Source: Peribacillus muralis (GTDB lineage Bacteria > Bacillota > Bacilli > Bacillales > DSM-1321). Taken from it: 64,000 nucleotides of DNA. Position 1 is the stretch's first letter. Each line of letters opens with the position of its first letter. Below the pieces are notes generated by a model. That model ran no database searches. It saw nothing but the letters and a program-made list of their open reading frames with translations, and was not told the DNA's origin. The stretch lies in assembly GCF_001645685.2 (NCBI RefSeq), contig NZ_CP017080.1, forward strand, positions 4,455,051 through 4,519,050. The letters are read 5' to 3'. Position numbers and translations under genes: made by a program. Of this stretch, positions 12,054 through 19,903 are shown piece after piece.

Positions 12054-12102
12054 CCCGGATAACGGACACACATAAAAAAGTGTTCCTTATCCGGGTTTTT
12101 TT
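12054..12102 (+). terminator. terminator-like hairpin inside the IS left end
   Basis: CCCGGATAACGGACAC (12054-12069) pairs with GTGTTCCTTATCCGGG (12080-12095), followed by seven T. It lies upstream of orfA and would stop transcription entering from outside, a known way for insertion sequences to insulate their transposase. Confidence 0.65.
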
Positions 12103-12142
12103 ATGTTTCAATGGATGTAATGAGTATGGACGGAGGGTTTCT

Positions 12143-12568
12143 ATGAGTAAGAATATATATACTGAATTTCAAATTAAAGAACTTGAAAAGAATCCAAATA
12201 TCATTAGTGCTTCCGAGCGATCTATTTCCTATAGTCCTGAATTCAAGAAAAAATCTGTTAAAGAATATAAAAAGGGGAAAGCCCCCTCTCAAATTTTCAT
12301 GGACCAGGGAATTAATCTCGAAATAGTTGGAAAGAAACAACCCATACGTTGTCTACAGCGCTGGCGTAGTACCTTTGAAAGGTTTGGTGAGGAAGGCTTC
12401 CTTACGGAACGGCGTGGAAAAGGAAGTACAGGACGTCCCACTTCCAAGCCACAGTCTGTAGAGGAACAACTTAGGAAGGCCGAGGCGAGAATTAAATTCC
12501 TTGAAGCAGAAAATGACTTCCTAAAAAAGCTGGAAGAGCTAGAAAGGCAGGCTTTGAAAAAGAAATAA
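12143..12568 (+). CDS. IS3-family transposase OrfA
   Basis: 141 residues; helix-turn-helix DNA-binding subunit with a C-terminal leucine-zipper-like helix (EEQLRKAEARIKFLEAEN). The ATG at 12143 is six bases after GGAGGG. Near the end, GAAAAAG (12556-12562) is a plausible minus-one slip site: the orfB frame is open through it, giving a fused OrfAB product, the usual IS3 transposase. Confidence 0.9.
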   Translation: MSKNIYTEFQIKELEKNPNIISASERSISYSPEFKKKSVKEYKKGKAPSQIFMDQGINLEIVGKKQPIRCLQRWRSTFERFGEEGFLTERRGKGSTGRPTSKPQSVEEQLRKAEARIKFLEAENDFLKKLEELERQALKKK

Positions 12569-12654
12569 TTCTAACTTCTGCCGAGAAGTTCTATCTGATT
12601 GAAAGGACGATTAGAATACACCAATTAAAGAAGGCTGTTTCTTATCTATGCAAA

Positions 12655-13476
12655 TTGGCTGGTGTAAGTCGAAGTGGTTACTATGATTGGGTAAAGGCAG
12701 CTCCTTACCGGGAGCTACGTGAAGAACAGGATGGATTAGATATAGAATTGATCAGAAATATTTTCATCAGTAAAAAGGAAAAAGTAGGCGCTCTCCAAAT
12801 CAAAATGATTATGGAGAATGACTACTCTGCTGTAATGAATCATAAGAAAATCAGACGGTTGATGACAAAATATAATCTACTAGCGAAAATCAGAAGGGCG
12901 AACCCCTATAGGAAGATGGCCAAGGCAACCAAGGAGCACCTTACTTGTCCAAACCTTCTTAAACGTAAATTCAATCAGGAGGTGCCAGGGAAGGTCCTGC
13001 TTACTGACATTACCTATCTTTATTATGGGAAAGGCCAAAAAGCTTATTTATCATGCGTGAAGGATGCCGCCACAAAAGAAATCGTTACGTACCATTTATC
13101 TACTTCATTAGAAATGGATATTGTTTACGAGACCTTACATAAGCTAAAGCAGGCTGTGTGTCACGAATTCCATCCGAGTGTAATCCTTCATTCTGACCAG
13201 GGGTTCCATTACACCAATCCTCTATTTCAACGCAAAGTGAAGGAACTTGGGATAACCCAATCCATGTCCCGTAAGGGAAACTGTTGGGATAATGCGCCAA
13301 TGGAAAGTTTTTTTGGCCACTTTAAGGATTTGGCAGAATATAAAACATGTACTAATTTAACGGATGTGAAGGAAGAAATTGATCGAGTTATTGAAGAATA
13401 TAATGAACATCGATACCAATGGGGGTTAAAGAAAATGGCCCCGGTACAATACCGGGACCACTTATTAGCCATTTAG
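12655..13476 (+). CDS. IS3-family transposase OrfB (DDE integrase core)
   Basis: The frame is open from the orfA slip site at about 12556; the first usable start inside is TTG 12655. The rve-type catalytic core shows LLTDITYLYY (first D), LHSDQGFHY (second D) and NAPMESFFGHFK (E and following K). It performs cut and joining of the IS ends, most likely as an OrfA-OrfB fusion made by frameshifting. No internal stop. Confidence 0.9.
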   Translation: MAGVSRSGYYDWVKAAPYRELREEQDGLDIELIRNIFISKKEKVGALQIKMIMENDYSAVMNHKKIRRLMTKYNLLAKIRRANPYRKMAKATKEHLTCPNLLKRKFNQEVPGKVLLTDITYLYYGKGQKAYLSCVKDAATKEIVTYHLSTSLEMDIVYETLHKLKQAVCHEFHPSVILHSDQGFHYTNPLFQRKVKELGITQSMSRKGNCWDNAPMESFFGHFKDLAEYKTCTNLTDVKEEIDRVIEEYNEHRYQWGLKKMAPVQYRDHLLAI

Positions 13477-13544
13477 GCACTTTTTTATACTGTCCGTAAA
13501 ATGGGGTACAGTTCATGAAATCATTCCGGAACCTTTTTGTTGGA

Positions 13545-14372
13545 TCATTTATCCGCTGGTACAACCGCACCTTTGTATTCCTCAAGGATGAAGTCTTTAA
13601 TTTCTTTTGAATGCAAAACTTCCACTAACGTCTTGATCGCTTTTTTATTTTCATCGCCTTTGTTAACAGCAATGACATTCACATATGGTGATTCGGAATC
13701 TTCAATCGCAATCGAATCTTTCAATGGATTCAAGCCGGCATCGATTGCATAGTTGGAGTTGATCAACACAGCATCACCTTCGCCGCTTTCATAGATTTTC
13801 GGAAGTAAGGCCGCTTCATATTCAGCATCGAATTTAAGGTTATTCTTATTTTCGATGATGTCTTTCGTTGTAGCTGTCGTTTTATCGATGCCTTCTTTCA
13901 ACTTGATAAGGCCATTTTTTTCTAATAGAGATAAAGCACGGCCATGGTCAGCGACGGAGCTGCTTAAGATGATCGTTGCTCCTTTAGGAAGCTTATCGAT
14001 GCTTTTATATTTTTTTGAATATAAGCCGATGGGCTCGATATGAATGGCGCCCGCATTGACGAAATCATATCCATTTTCTTTAATTGCCGACTCCAAGAAA
14101 GGCAAGTGTTGGAAATAGTTTGCATCCAATTCCTTATCATTCAACGCCTTATTCGGTAAAACGTAGTCTTGGAATGTTTTGATTTCCAAGTCGATGCCTT
14201 TTTCTTTAAGAATTGGCTTCGCTTGTTCAAGGATTTCTGCATGCGGAACATTGGATGCCCCTACGACCAATTTCTCGGTATCGCTGCCACTTTTTTTGTC
14301 CTTGTCGCTTCCGCAAGCTGCCAAAGCGATCGATAATACTAAAATTAACGCAAATCCTAAAAACTTCTTCAT
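13545..14372 (-). CDS. metQ: MetQ, methionine-binding lipoprotein
   Basis: 275 residues from the ATG at 14372, which is nine bases after AAAGGGAG; an ATG three codons upstream abuts that site. Signal peptide with lipobox ALAAC, so it is a membrane-anchored substrate-binding protein. NLPA family signatures include GASNVPHAEIL and the DANYFQHLPFL segment. Third gene of metN-metI-metQ for D/L-methionine uptake. Its terminator has been split by the IS. Confidence 0.95.
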   Translation of the reverse strand: MKKFLGFALILVLSIALAACGSDKDKKSGSDTEKLVVGASNVPHAEILEQAKPILKEKGIDLEIKTFQDYVLPNKALNDKELDANYFQHLPFLESAIKENGYDFVNAGAIHIEPIGLYSKKYKSIDKLPKGATIILSSSVADHGRALSLLEKNGLIKLKEGIDKTTATTKDIIENKNNLKFDAEYEAALLPKIYESGEGDAVLINSNYAIDAGLNPLKDSIAIEDSESPYVNVIAVNKGDENKKAIKTLVEVLHSKEIKDFILEEYKGAVVPADK

Positions 14373-14387
14373 CTTATTCATCTCCCT

Positions 14388-15056
14388 TTATCTTTTGTCC
14401 AATTTGGATGTAATCACATCTCCAATAATCTGAATTATGAAGACGATAATTAGAATAACGATTGTCGCTACGAGTGTAACGTCATTTTGACTTCTTTGGT
14501 AACCTTCCAAATAGGCCAGATTCCCAAGCCCGCCGGCACCGATGACCCCTGCCATTGCGGTATAGCCGACTAATGCGATCGATGTTACCGTGATCCCTGA
14601 AACGAGGGCGGGCATCGACTCTGGAAGAAGGACCTTCCAAATGATCGTGCTCGTTTTGGCCCCCATCGATTTAGCGGCTTCGATTACGCCTTTATCGATT
14701 TCACGAAGGCCGATTTCCACCATACGTGCATAAAAGGGAGCTGCACCGATAATGAGCGCCGGCAGCGCCGCATTCACGCCGATCATGGAACCGACTAGCG
14801 CTTTGGTGAATGGAATGAGCAGGACGATCAAAATAATAAATGGAATCGATCGGAATATATTAACGAGAGCACTGATGATTCCGTTCACAACCCGGTTTTC
14901 CCACATATTCCCTTTAGCTGTCAAGAACAGGACCAAGCCCAATAGTATCCCGATAAAGAAAGTCGCCACTACAGAGATGCTAGTCATATACAATGTTTCT
15001 TTTGTTGCCTCAATCATTTTTTCCCAATCCATATTCGGCAATAATTCTTCAAGCAT
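14388..15056 (-). CDS. metI: MetI (MetP), methionine ABC transporter permease
   Basis: 222 residues, five hydrophobic segments, and the permease-ATPase coupling loop (EAAKSMGAKTSTIIWKVLLP) followed by GVIGAGGLGNLAY, typical of MetI. Its start overlaps metN by eight bases and has GGAGGTGAT upstream. Forms the membrane pore with MetN and MetQ. Confidence 0.95.
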   Translation of the reverse strand: MLEELLPNMDWEKMIEATKETLYMTSISVVATFFIGILLGLVLFLTAKGNMWENRVVNGIISALVNIFRSIPFIILIVLLIPFTKALVGSMIGVNAALPALIIGAAPFYARMVEIGLREIDKGVIEAAKSMGAKTSTIIWKVLLPESMPALVSGITVTSIALVGYTAMAGVIGAGGLGNLAYLEGYQRSQNDVTLVATIVILIIVFIIQIIGDVITSKLDKR

Positions 15057-16083
15057 GAGTGATCACCTCCACGCCTACCTGCTGTGCTTTAACGAATTCG
15101 ATTGCGCGGAGCATTTCATCCTCTGTGCCGTCAAGGTGAATGAACAATGTTCCATATGAGCCGCTTCTGGTTTGGGATATCTTACCTTGAACGATATTGA
15201 CATCCAACTCGAAGTTACGTACGAGCTTGGTTATCAACGGGCTTTCCGCATGATCTCCTACAAAAGTCATTTGAATCACTTTACCTTCTGGAAAGCGTTC
15301 GAATAAATGGTCCATCGTTTCCTTCGTTTCTTCTGGCTCCGTCACCTGTTGCACGAAACGCTTCGTCATCTGTTCCTGAGGATCCCTGAACACATCGAGG
15401 ACTGGACCTTGTTCAACGACCTGCCCGTTTTCCATTACAGCCACACGATGACAGATTTTCCGGATTACATGCATTTCATGTGTGATCAACACAATCGTTA
15501 ACCCAAGCCGCTGATTGATATCAACGAGCAATTCGAGTATGGAATCCGTGGTCTGTGGGTCCAAAGCGGAAGTCGCTTCATCACACAGCAGTACTTTCGG
15601 ATCGTTGGCAAGGGCCCTTGCGATACCAACCCTTTGCTTTTGCCCGCCGCTCAGTTGTGAAGGATATGCCTTCTCCCTGCCTTCCAGTCCGACCAATTTG
15701 ATCAATTCGTTGACACGCTTCGTCCGTTCAGTTTTCGAAACCCCCGCAATTTCCAACGGAAAGGCTATATTCTCCTGAACGGTCCTGGACCACAACAGAT
15801 TGAAGTGCTGGAATATCATGCTGATTTCCTGACGGGCCTTGCGAAGCTTAGCTCCTTTGATTTTGGAAATTTCCTTATCTGCTACGATAACGGATCCTTC
15901 AGTCGGTGTCTCCAAGCCATTGAGCATTCTGATCAAGGTACTTTTCCCTGCCCCGCTGTAGCCAATGATACCGAAAATCTCACCTTTATTTATTTCAACG
16001 TTTACGTTATTTACAGCCCTGATCGTATCGCTGCTTCCTTTTCCTGTCCGAAACAGCTTACTGACCTTCGTCAATGTAATCAT
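15049..16083 (-). CDS. metN: MetN, methionine ABC transporter ATPase
   Basis: 344 residues. ATPase domain (1-240): Walker A GYSGAGKST, signature LSGGQKQRV, Walker B VLLCDEATSALD. The C-terminal 100 residues match the NIL domain, which in MetN binds methionine and inhibits transport. First gene of the operon, about 110 bases downstream of a SAM riboswitch. Confidence 0.95.
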   Translation of the reverse strand: MITLTKVSKLFRTGKGSSDTIRAVNNVNVEINKGEIFGIIGYSGAGKSTLIRMLNGLETPTEGSVIVADKEISKIKGAKLRKARQEISMIFQHFNLLWSRTVQENIAFPLEIAGVSKTERTKRVNELIKLVGLEGREKAYPSQLSGGQKQRVGIARALANDPKVLLCDEATSALDPQTTDSILELLVDINQRLGLTIVLITHEMHVIRKICHRVAVMENGQVVEQGPVLDVFRDPQEQMTKRFVQQVTEPEETKETMDHLFERFPEGKVIQMTFVGDHAESPLITKLVRNFELDVNIVQGKISQTRSGSYGTLFIHLDGTEDEMLRAIEFVKAQQVGVEVITHA

Positions 16084-16194
16084 TCTTGCTCACCTCTTTT
16101 ATCCTATAAAACCTATGAACTTAGTTGCTTTCTCTACATAATCCAGCTTGCGTTTCTTTACCCATGCACATGCTTAGGGTTTCCTAAATTTAAA

Positions 16195-16362
16195 AATAAA
16201 AAAACCTTTCTGCATGAGCAGAAAGGCAGATAAAGAAACTGGCCTTCCTCTCATCTTCCAAAGTGTTTACACTTTGTGTGAATTGGCACCTTTCCAAGGA
16301 AAAACCTCCTTGTCGGTTGCCGGGCTTCATCGGGCACATCCCTCCACCTCTCTTGATAAGAG
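16195..16362 (-). promoter_or_regulatory. SAM-I (S-box) riboswitch of metNIQ
   Basis: Minus strand begins CTCTTATCAAGAGAGGTGG, the hallmark P1/P2 start, with GATGAAGCCCGGCAACC following and GGAAAGGTGCCAATTC further on. It ends in a terminator hairpin (CCTTTCTGC/GCAGAAAGG, 16205-16226) with a T run. High S-adenosylmethionine should favour termination and shut off methionine uptake. Confidence 0.95.
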
Positions 16363-16481
16363 CTAATATATAGAATATTTCGTACATCATTACGTTCATT
16401 AGTATGGAGAAATTTTATCACAGATAAAAAAGGAGTGCAATGTATAATATTTCTAGAACAAAAAATATCAGGACTTTTTAC

Positions 16482-17792
16482 TTAAATCGATTTGGATGCC
16501 AGTGAAACGATATCCGTCGCTTTTTCGATGGCCTGCTCTAAATCCTCTATTAAGTCTTCTACGTTTTCTATCCCGATGGATAGCCGGACTTGATCGGCAC
16601 TCACCCCTGATTTTACCAGACCTGCATCATTCAGCTGTTGATGGGTGGTGCTGGCAGGATGGATGATTAAACTTTTCGCATCGCCGACATTCGCTACATG
16701 TGACCATAATTCGACTGAATTGATGAGCCTTGCCCCTGCTTCACGATCTCCCTGGATTCCGAAGGTCACGACGGCCCCCGCTCCTTTAGGCAAATATTTA
16801 TCGGTAAGCGGCTTATCCGGGTGATCCTCATCAGCTGGATGTGATACCCATTTCACGGCAGGATGATTTTTCAAGTATTGAATGACGGTCTTCGTATTTG
16901 CAAGATGCTCCTTCATTCTGACATGCAGCGTTTCTAGGCCAAGCGTAAACTGGAAGGCACTTTGGGCACTTAGGGCAGGACCTAAATCACGAAGCAATTG
17001 CACCCTGGCTTTTGTAATGAAGGCCGCAGGACCAACTGCCTCGGCATATACCAAGCCATCGTAGCTTGGATCAGGCTCCGTAAAGCCAGGGAAGTTCGGC
17101 GAGTTCCAGTCGAATTTGCCTCCATCCACGATGACACCGCCTAATGTCGTTCCATTACCCAAGAGCCATTTCGTAGCGGAATGGATGACTATATCCGCTC
17201 CAAAATCTATCGGTCTGCAAAGGTAAGGTGTAGCAAAGGTGTTGTCGATGATCAAAGGTATGTGGGCTTCATGGGCGATTTTTGCCACTGCTTCGATATC
17301 GAGGACCCGCAAACTGGGATTTCCAATCGTTTCAGCGAAAATGGCCTTCGTTCTTGGCGTAATCGCCCTCCTAAAATTCTCAGGATCATCGGGAGATACG
17401 AACTTCACTTTAATTCCGTATTTAGGAAGGGTGTTTTCAAAAAGGTTATACGTGCCCCCATATAAGGTAGAGGCAGAGACGATTTCATCCCCTGCACCGG
17501 CAATATTGAGGATTGACAGGGAAATGGCAGCCATTCCGCTTGCAGTTGCCAATCCGCCGATACCGCCTTCCAATAACGCCATCCTCTCCTCGAAAACGCT
17601 GACCGTCGGATTATGGAGCCTAGTATATATATATCCCGTTTCCTTTAAACCAAATAAATTGGCTGCATGATCCGTATCTTTGAACAAGTATGCATTGCTT
17701 TGATAAATGGGAACGGCACGGGCTCCGGTTTCATCTGCTTGCAGCCCGCCATGAACACTCAATGTTTCGAAACGCAATTTTTTATCTGACAT
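16482..17792 (-). CDS. metY: O-acetylhomoserine sulfhydrylase (MetY-like)
   Basis: 436 residues, Cys/Met-metabolism PLP enzyme. The PLP lysine is in SATKWLLGNGTTLGG near residue 206. The N-terminus LRFETLSVHGG and the length above 420 fit the MetY branch rather than cystathionine synthase (about 380-400). It makes homocysteine from O-acetylhomoserine and sulfide. Preceded by its own SAM riboswitch, which supports a role in methionine synthesis. As I recall, not present at this place in B. subtilis. Confidence 0.9.
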   Translation of the reverse strand: MSDKKLRFETLSVHGGLQADETGARAVPIYQSNAYLFKDTDHAANLFGLKETGYIYTRLHNPTVSVFEERMALLEGGIGGLATASGMAAISLSILNIAGAGDEIVSASTLYGGTYNLFENTLPKYGIKVKFVSPDDPENFRRAITPRTKAIFAETIGNPSLRVLDIEAVAKIAHEAHIPLIIDNTFATPYLCRPIDFGADIVIHSATKWLLGNGTTLGGVIVDGGKFDWNSPNFPGFTEPDPSYDGLVYAEAVGPAAFITKARVQLLRDLGPALSAQSAFQFTLGLETLHVRMKEHLANTKTVIQYLKNHPAVKWVSHPADEDHPDKPLTDKYLPKGAGAVVTFGIQGDREAGARLINSVELWSHVANVGDAKSLIIHPASTTHQQLNDAGLVKSGVSADQVRLSIGIENVEDLIEDLEQAIEKATDIVSLASKSI

Positions 17793-17856
17793 GTGCTTTC
17801 TCCTCTTCTTCTATGGATTTATTTGGAACAGCCTGGGAATGGTTCTTATCCTACAC

Positions 17857-18002
17857 AAAAAAACCACTTCCACAAGAAGAGGCTTTCATACACACCTCAT
17901 CTTCCAGAGTCAAAACTCTGCTGGAATTAGCACCGTATATATATGTATACCGGTTGCCGGGCTTCGTCGGGCCAGTCCCTCCGCCACTCTTGATAAGAAC
18001 TA
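17857..18002 (-). promoter_or_regulatory. SAM-I (S-box) riboswitch of metY
   Basis: Minus strand has TTCTTATCAAGAGTGGCGG, GACGAAGCCCGGCAACC, GGTGCTAATTCC and CTGGAAGATGAG, all S-box landmarks. A hairpin at 17864-17882 with one mismatch, followed by seven T, is the terminator. It sits about 65 bases before the metY start. Confidence 0.95.
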
Positions 18003-18133
18003 TTTAATTTTGATCTTTTCTTGCAACAGTAATTTCTACATTCAAAATATAGCATTTTACGATTACCCAGTCAATAAATTGTTAGAATATTCTTTGTTTT
18101 TATTTCTTTTTTCGTTGAAAAAAATAAAGCCAA

Positions 18134-18160
18134 GAACCCAATCCGTTTCCGGTTGGGTTC
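18134..18160 (-). terminator. terminator after yusE
   Basis: Minus strand: AACCCAACC and GATTGGGTT form a hairpin followed by a stretch ending TTTATTTTTTT. It abuts the yusE stop codon. Confidence 0.65.
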
Positions 18161-18472
18161 CTAGCTAAGTTCCTTAAGCAAGCCATACAGATACGGAACG
18201 GATTGAAAGGCATATATTTTTTCATGAAGTTGTCCTCCCTTAAAGAGCAATAAACAGGGGACACTTTCGATTTCATATGTTTCGGCCATCCCTTGGACAT
18301 AGTTCATATTCATTTTGCCTGCCATCATTTCCGGGAATAATTGCAAAGATATATCCAGCATCTTAGAGGCGACCTGACACGTGCCGCATAAGGGCGTATA
18401 TAAATATAGGCAAAAGGTTTCCCCGTTTTCAATAGCTAGCTTGCACGTTTCCTCTTTCCACTCCTGCATCAC
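18161..18472 (-). CDS. yusE: YusE-like thioredoxin-family protein
   Basis: 103 residues with a thioredoxin-like fold: YLYTPLCGTCQVA gives a CGTC active site near residue 29-32, and the cis-proline region is SVPCLLLF near residue 71. Likely a cytosolic thiol-disulfide protein with unknown partner. Start is GTG 18472 or ATG 18469; AAAGGGTGA lies upstream of both. Next to yusF as in B. subtilis. Confidence 0.8.
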   Translation of the reverse strand: MMQEWKEETCKLAIENGETFCLYLYTPLCGTCQVASKMLDISLQLFPEMMAGKMNMNYVQGMAETYEIESVPCLLLFKGGQLHEKIYAFQSVPYLYGLLKELS

Positions 18473-18487
18473 TCAGTCTTTCACCCT

Positions 18488-18838
18488 TTAACTTAAAAAT
18501 TTCATTTTTACATTCATGTTGGCAGATAGAAGTACAGTTGCAATATGATGTTCCGGCGAGCTTTCCACTTCTTTGTACATTTTATTAATGTAAAGGTGGT
18601 TCGCTTCCGGCATTTCCCTTCGAAATTGCTTTCGCAGCTTTTCTCCCGATTCATCTGCATCAAAGAGGAGATAAACATCCCGGTCCATCAATTCCTCCAC
18701 CAATTCATCCAGTTTGGTTATTGAAATGGTCCCATTCGTACATCTTATTTCCACAACTTCATTCAAAACGGAGGCAACCTTTTTTCTGTCGGAGCTGCCT
18801 TCTACAATGATCACTTTATCATAATCGCCGCATTCCAT
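18488..18838 (-). CDS. yusF: YusF-like Toprim domain protein
   Basis: 116 residues starting MECGDYDKVIIVEGSSDRKK; the IIVEG glutamate and LLFDADESG aspartates are the Toprim metal-binding motifs. Small Toprim proteins of this type resemble RNase M5 or primase cores, but the substrate is not known. The ATG at 18838 follows GGAGTG; the longer frame to 18880 lacks a site. B. subtilis has yusG next; there is no room for it here. Confidence 0.8.
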   Translation of the reverse strand: MECGDYDKVIIVEGSSDRKKVASVLNEVVEIRCTNGTISITKLDELVEELMDRDVYLLFDADESGEKLRKQFRREMPEANHLYINKMYKEVESSPEHHIATVLLSANMNVKMKFLS

Positions 18839-18880
18839 GTCATCACTCCATTTCACGAATTGTGGACAACTGCCAGACAC

Positions 18881-18922
18881 AAAAGGAAAAAGAGAGCAGA
18901 CCGGTCAGCCTCCTCTCTCTTT
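18881..18922 (-). terminator. terminator after gcvH
   Basis: Minus strand arms AAAGAGAG and CTCTCTTT with a long loop, followed by TTTTCCTTTTG. Lies just past the gcvH stop. Confidence 0.6.
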
Positions 18923-18926
18923 CGTC

Positions 18927-19310
18927 TTACCCGTTGATCAAGCTTTCATATTCTTCCGCACTCATAAGCCCTTCAACATCACTGCTGTTCGTTGGTTCAA
19001 CCACGATCATCCATGCTTTTTCAAAAGGAGATTCATTCACATACTCTGGGTTGTCACTTAAATCTTCGTTCACTTCGACAACCTTGCCGCTGATCGGAGC
19101 ATACAGCTCAGAAACGGTCTTAACCGATTCAACACTTCCAAATGGCTCGTTGGCTTTGAGCTCGTCACCGACCTCCGGAAGCTCGACGAAAACGATGTCC
19201 CCAAGTTCCGATTGGGCAAAAGCCGTGATCCCGATGCGGACTGTTCCATCTTCGGTTTTGACCCATTCATGTTCTTTCGTGTAACGAAGTTCTTTTGGTG
19301 TTGTCGTCAT
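18927..19310 (-). CDS. gcvH: GcvH, glycine cleavage H protein / lipoyl carrier
   Basis: 127 residues, standard length. The lipoylated lysine is in [15 protein letters not shown] near residue 64. H protein carries the aminomethyl group in glycine cleavage and, in Bacillus, is also the hub for lipoyl relay to other enzymes. It stands alone, away from other gcv genes, as in B. subtilis. GGAGGGAATC upstream of ATG 19310. Confidence 0.97.
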   Translation of the reverse strand: MTTTPKELRYTKEHEWVKTEDGTVRIGITAFAQSELGDIVFVELPEVGDELKANEPFGSVESVKTVSELYAPISGKVVEVNEDLSDNPEYVNESPFEKAWMIVVEPTNSSDVEGLMSAEEYESLING

Positions 19311-19406
19311 TATTGATTCCCTCCATATGTACAGCTTGTATTTTCTATTACATTATAAAGTAGAAACATTATTTAAGTAAGGAATTAACCAAATTTTTGT
19401 ATAATT

Positions 19407-19763
19407 TTAGTTCCAAACCTGTTCGAATTGCTCTTCTTTGAAGCCTACTGTCACCTTGGCCCCATCGGTAACGATCGGCCTTTTCAGAAGCATCCCGTCA
19501 GTCGCCAATATATCAAGCATCTCTGCTTCCGTAGCATCTTTCAGCTTATCCTTCAAGCCCAGCTCCCGATATTTTTGACCGCTAGTATTGAAAAACTTCT
19601 TCAGCTCTAATCCGCTGGTTTTATATAATTGTTCGATTTCAGTTCGAGAAGGCGGATTTTCCGCTATATGGATCGCTTCATATTGCAGTTCATGATGATC
19701 CAACCACTTCTTCGCATTACGGCATGTGCCGCATTTTGGGTACCAATATAATATTAAGCCCAT
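19407..19763 (-). CDS. yusI: YusI, ArsC/Spx-family protein
   Basis: 118 residues. Starts MGLILYWYPKCGTCRNAKKW with a CGTC-type site near the N-terminus and the family's LLKRPIVTDG near the C-terminus. Related to arsenate reductase ArsC and Spx but with no proven arsenate activity. The start at 19763 has AGGTGGTG upstream; the frame extending to 19898 runs through the fadE terminator and is not used. Confidence 0.85.
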   Translation of the reverse strand: MGLILYWYPKCGTCRNAKKWLDHHELQYEAIHIAENPPSRTEIEQLYKTSGLELKKFFNTSGQKYRELGLKDKLKDATEAEMLDILATDGMLLKRPIVTDGAKVTVGFKEEQFEQVWN

Positions 19764-19850
19764 CGTTTCACCACCTATCAATAGGATACCCGTTTTCTCC
19801 ACGCAATACAACGAAATGTCTTTGAATTCGACCGGTTTTGAACAAAGGAA

Positions 19851-19883
19851 ATAAAGGGAATGCCCATTGCGGACATTCCCTTC
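19851..19883 (-). terminator. terminator of the fad operon
   Basis: Minus strand AAGGGAATG and CATTCCCTT form a nine-base stem followed by TATTTCC. Directly after the fadE stop at 19904. Confidence 0.75.
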
Positions 19884-19903
19884 ATTGAACCAGTTCAAAA
19901 GGC

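Larger units (their letters stand above)
12044..13515 (+). mobile_element. IS3-family (IS150-like) insertion sequence
   Basis: 1472 bases. The left end TGAACTATACCCC and right end GGGGTACAGTTCA are imperfect inverted repeats that extend to about 25 bases (both contain ACGGACA further in). Flanked by a 3-base TGA duplication (12041-12043 and 13516-13518), as expected for IS3 elements. It carries overlapping-type orfA and orfB. Both ends, both frames and catalytic residues look intact, so it may be active or recently arrived. Confidence 0.92.

Noticed and set aside
11608..12073. Several frames across the first repeat array (FASK, FTRE and LLA repeats)
   Set aside because: All are open because the period is 21 bases and one motif lacks stops in several frames; none has a ribosome site and they overlap each other on both strands.
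19764..19898. Longer yusI
   Set aside because: The extension runs through the fadE terminator; the family starts at MGLILYWYPKCGTC.
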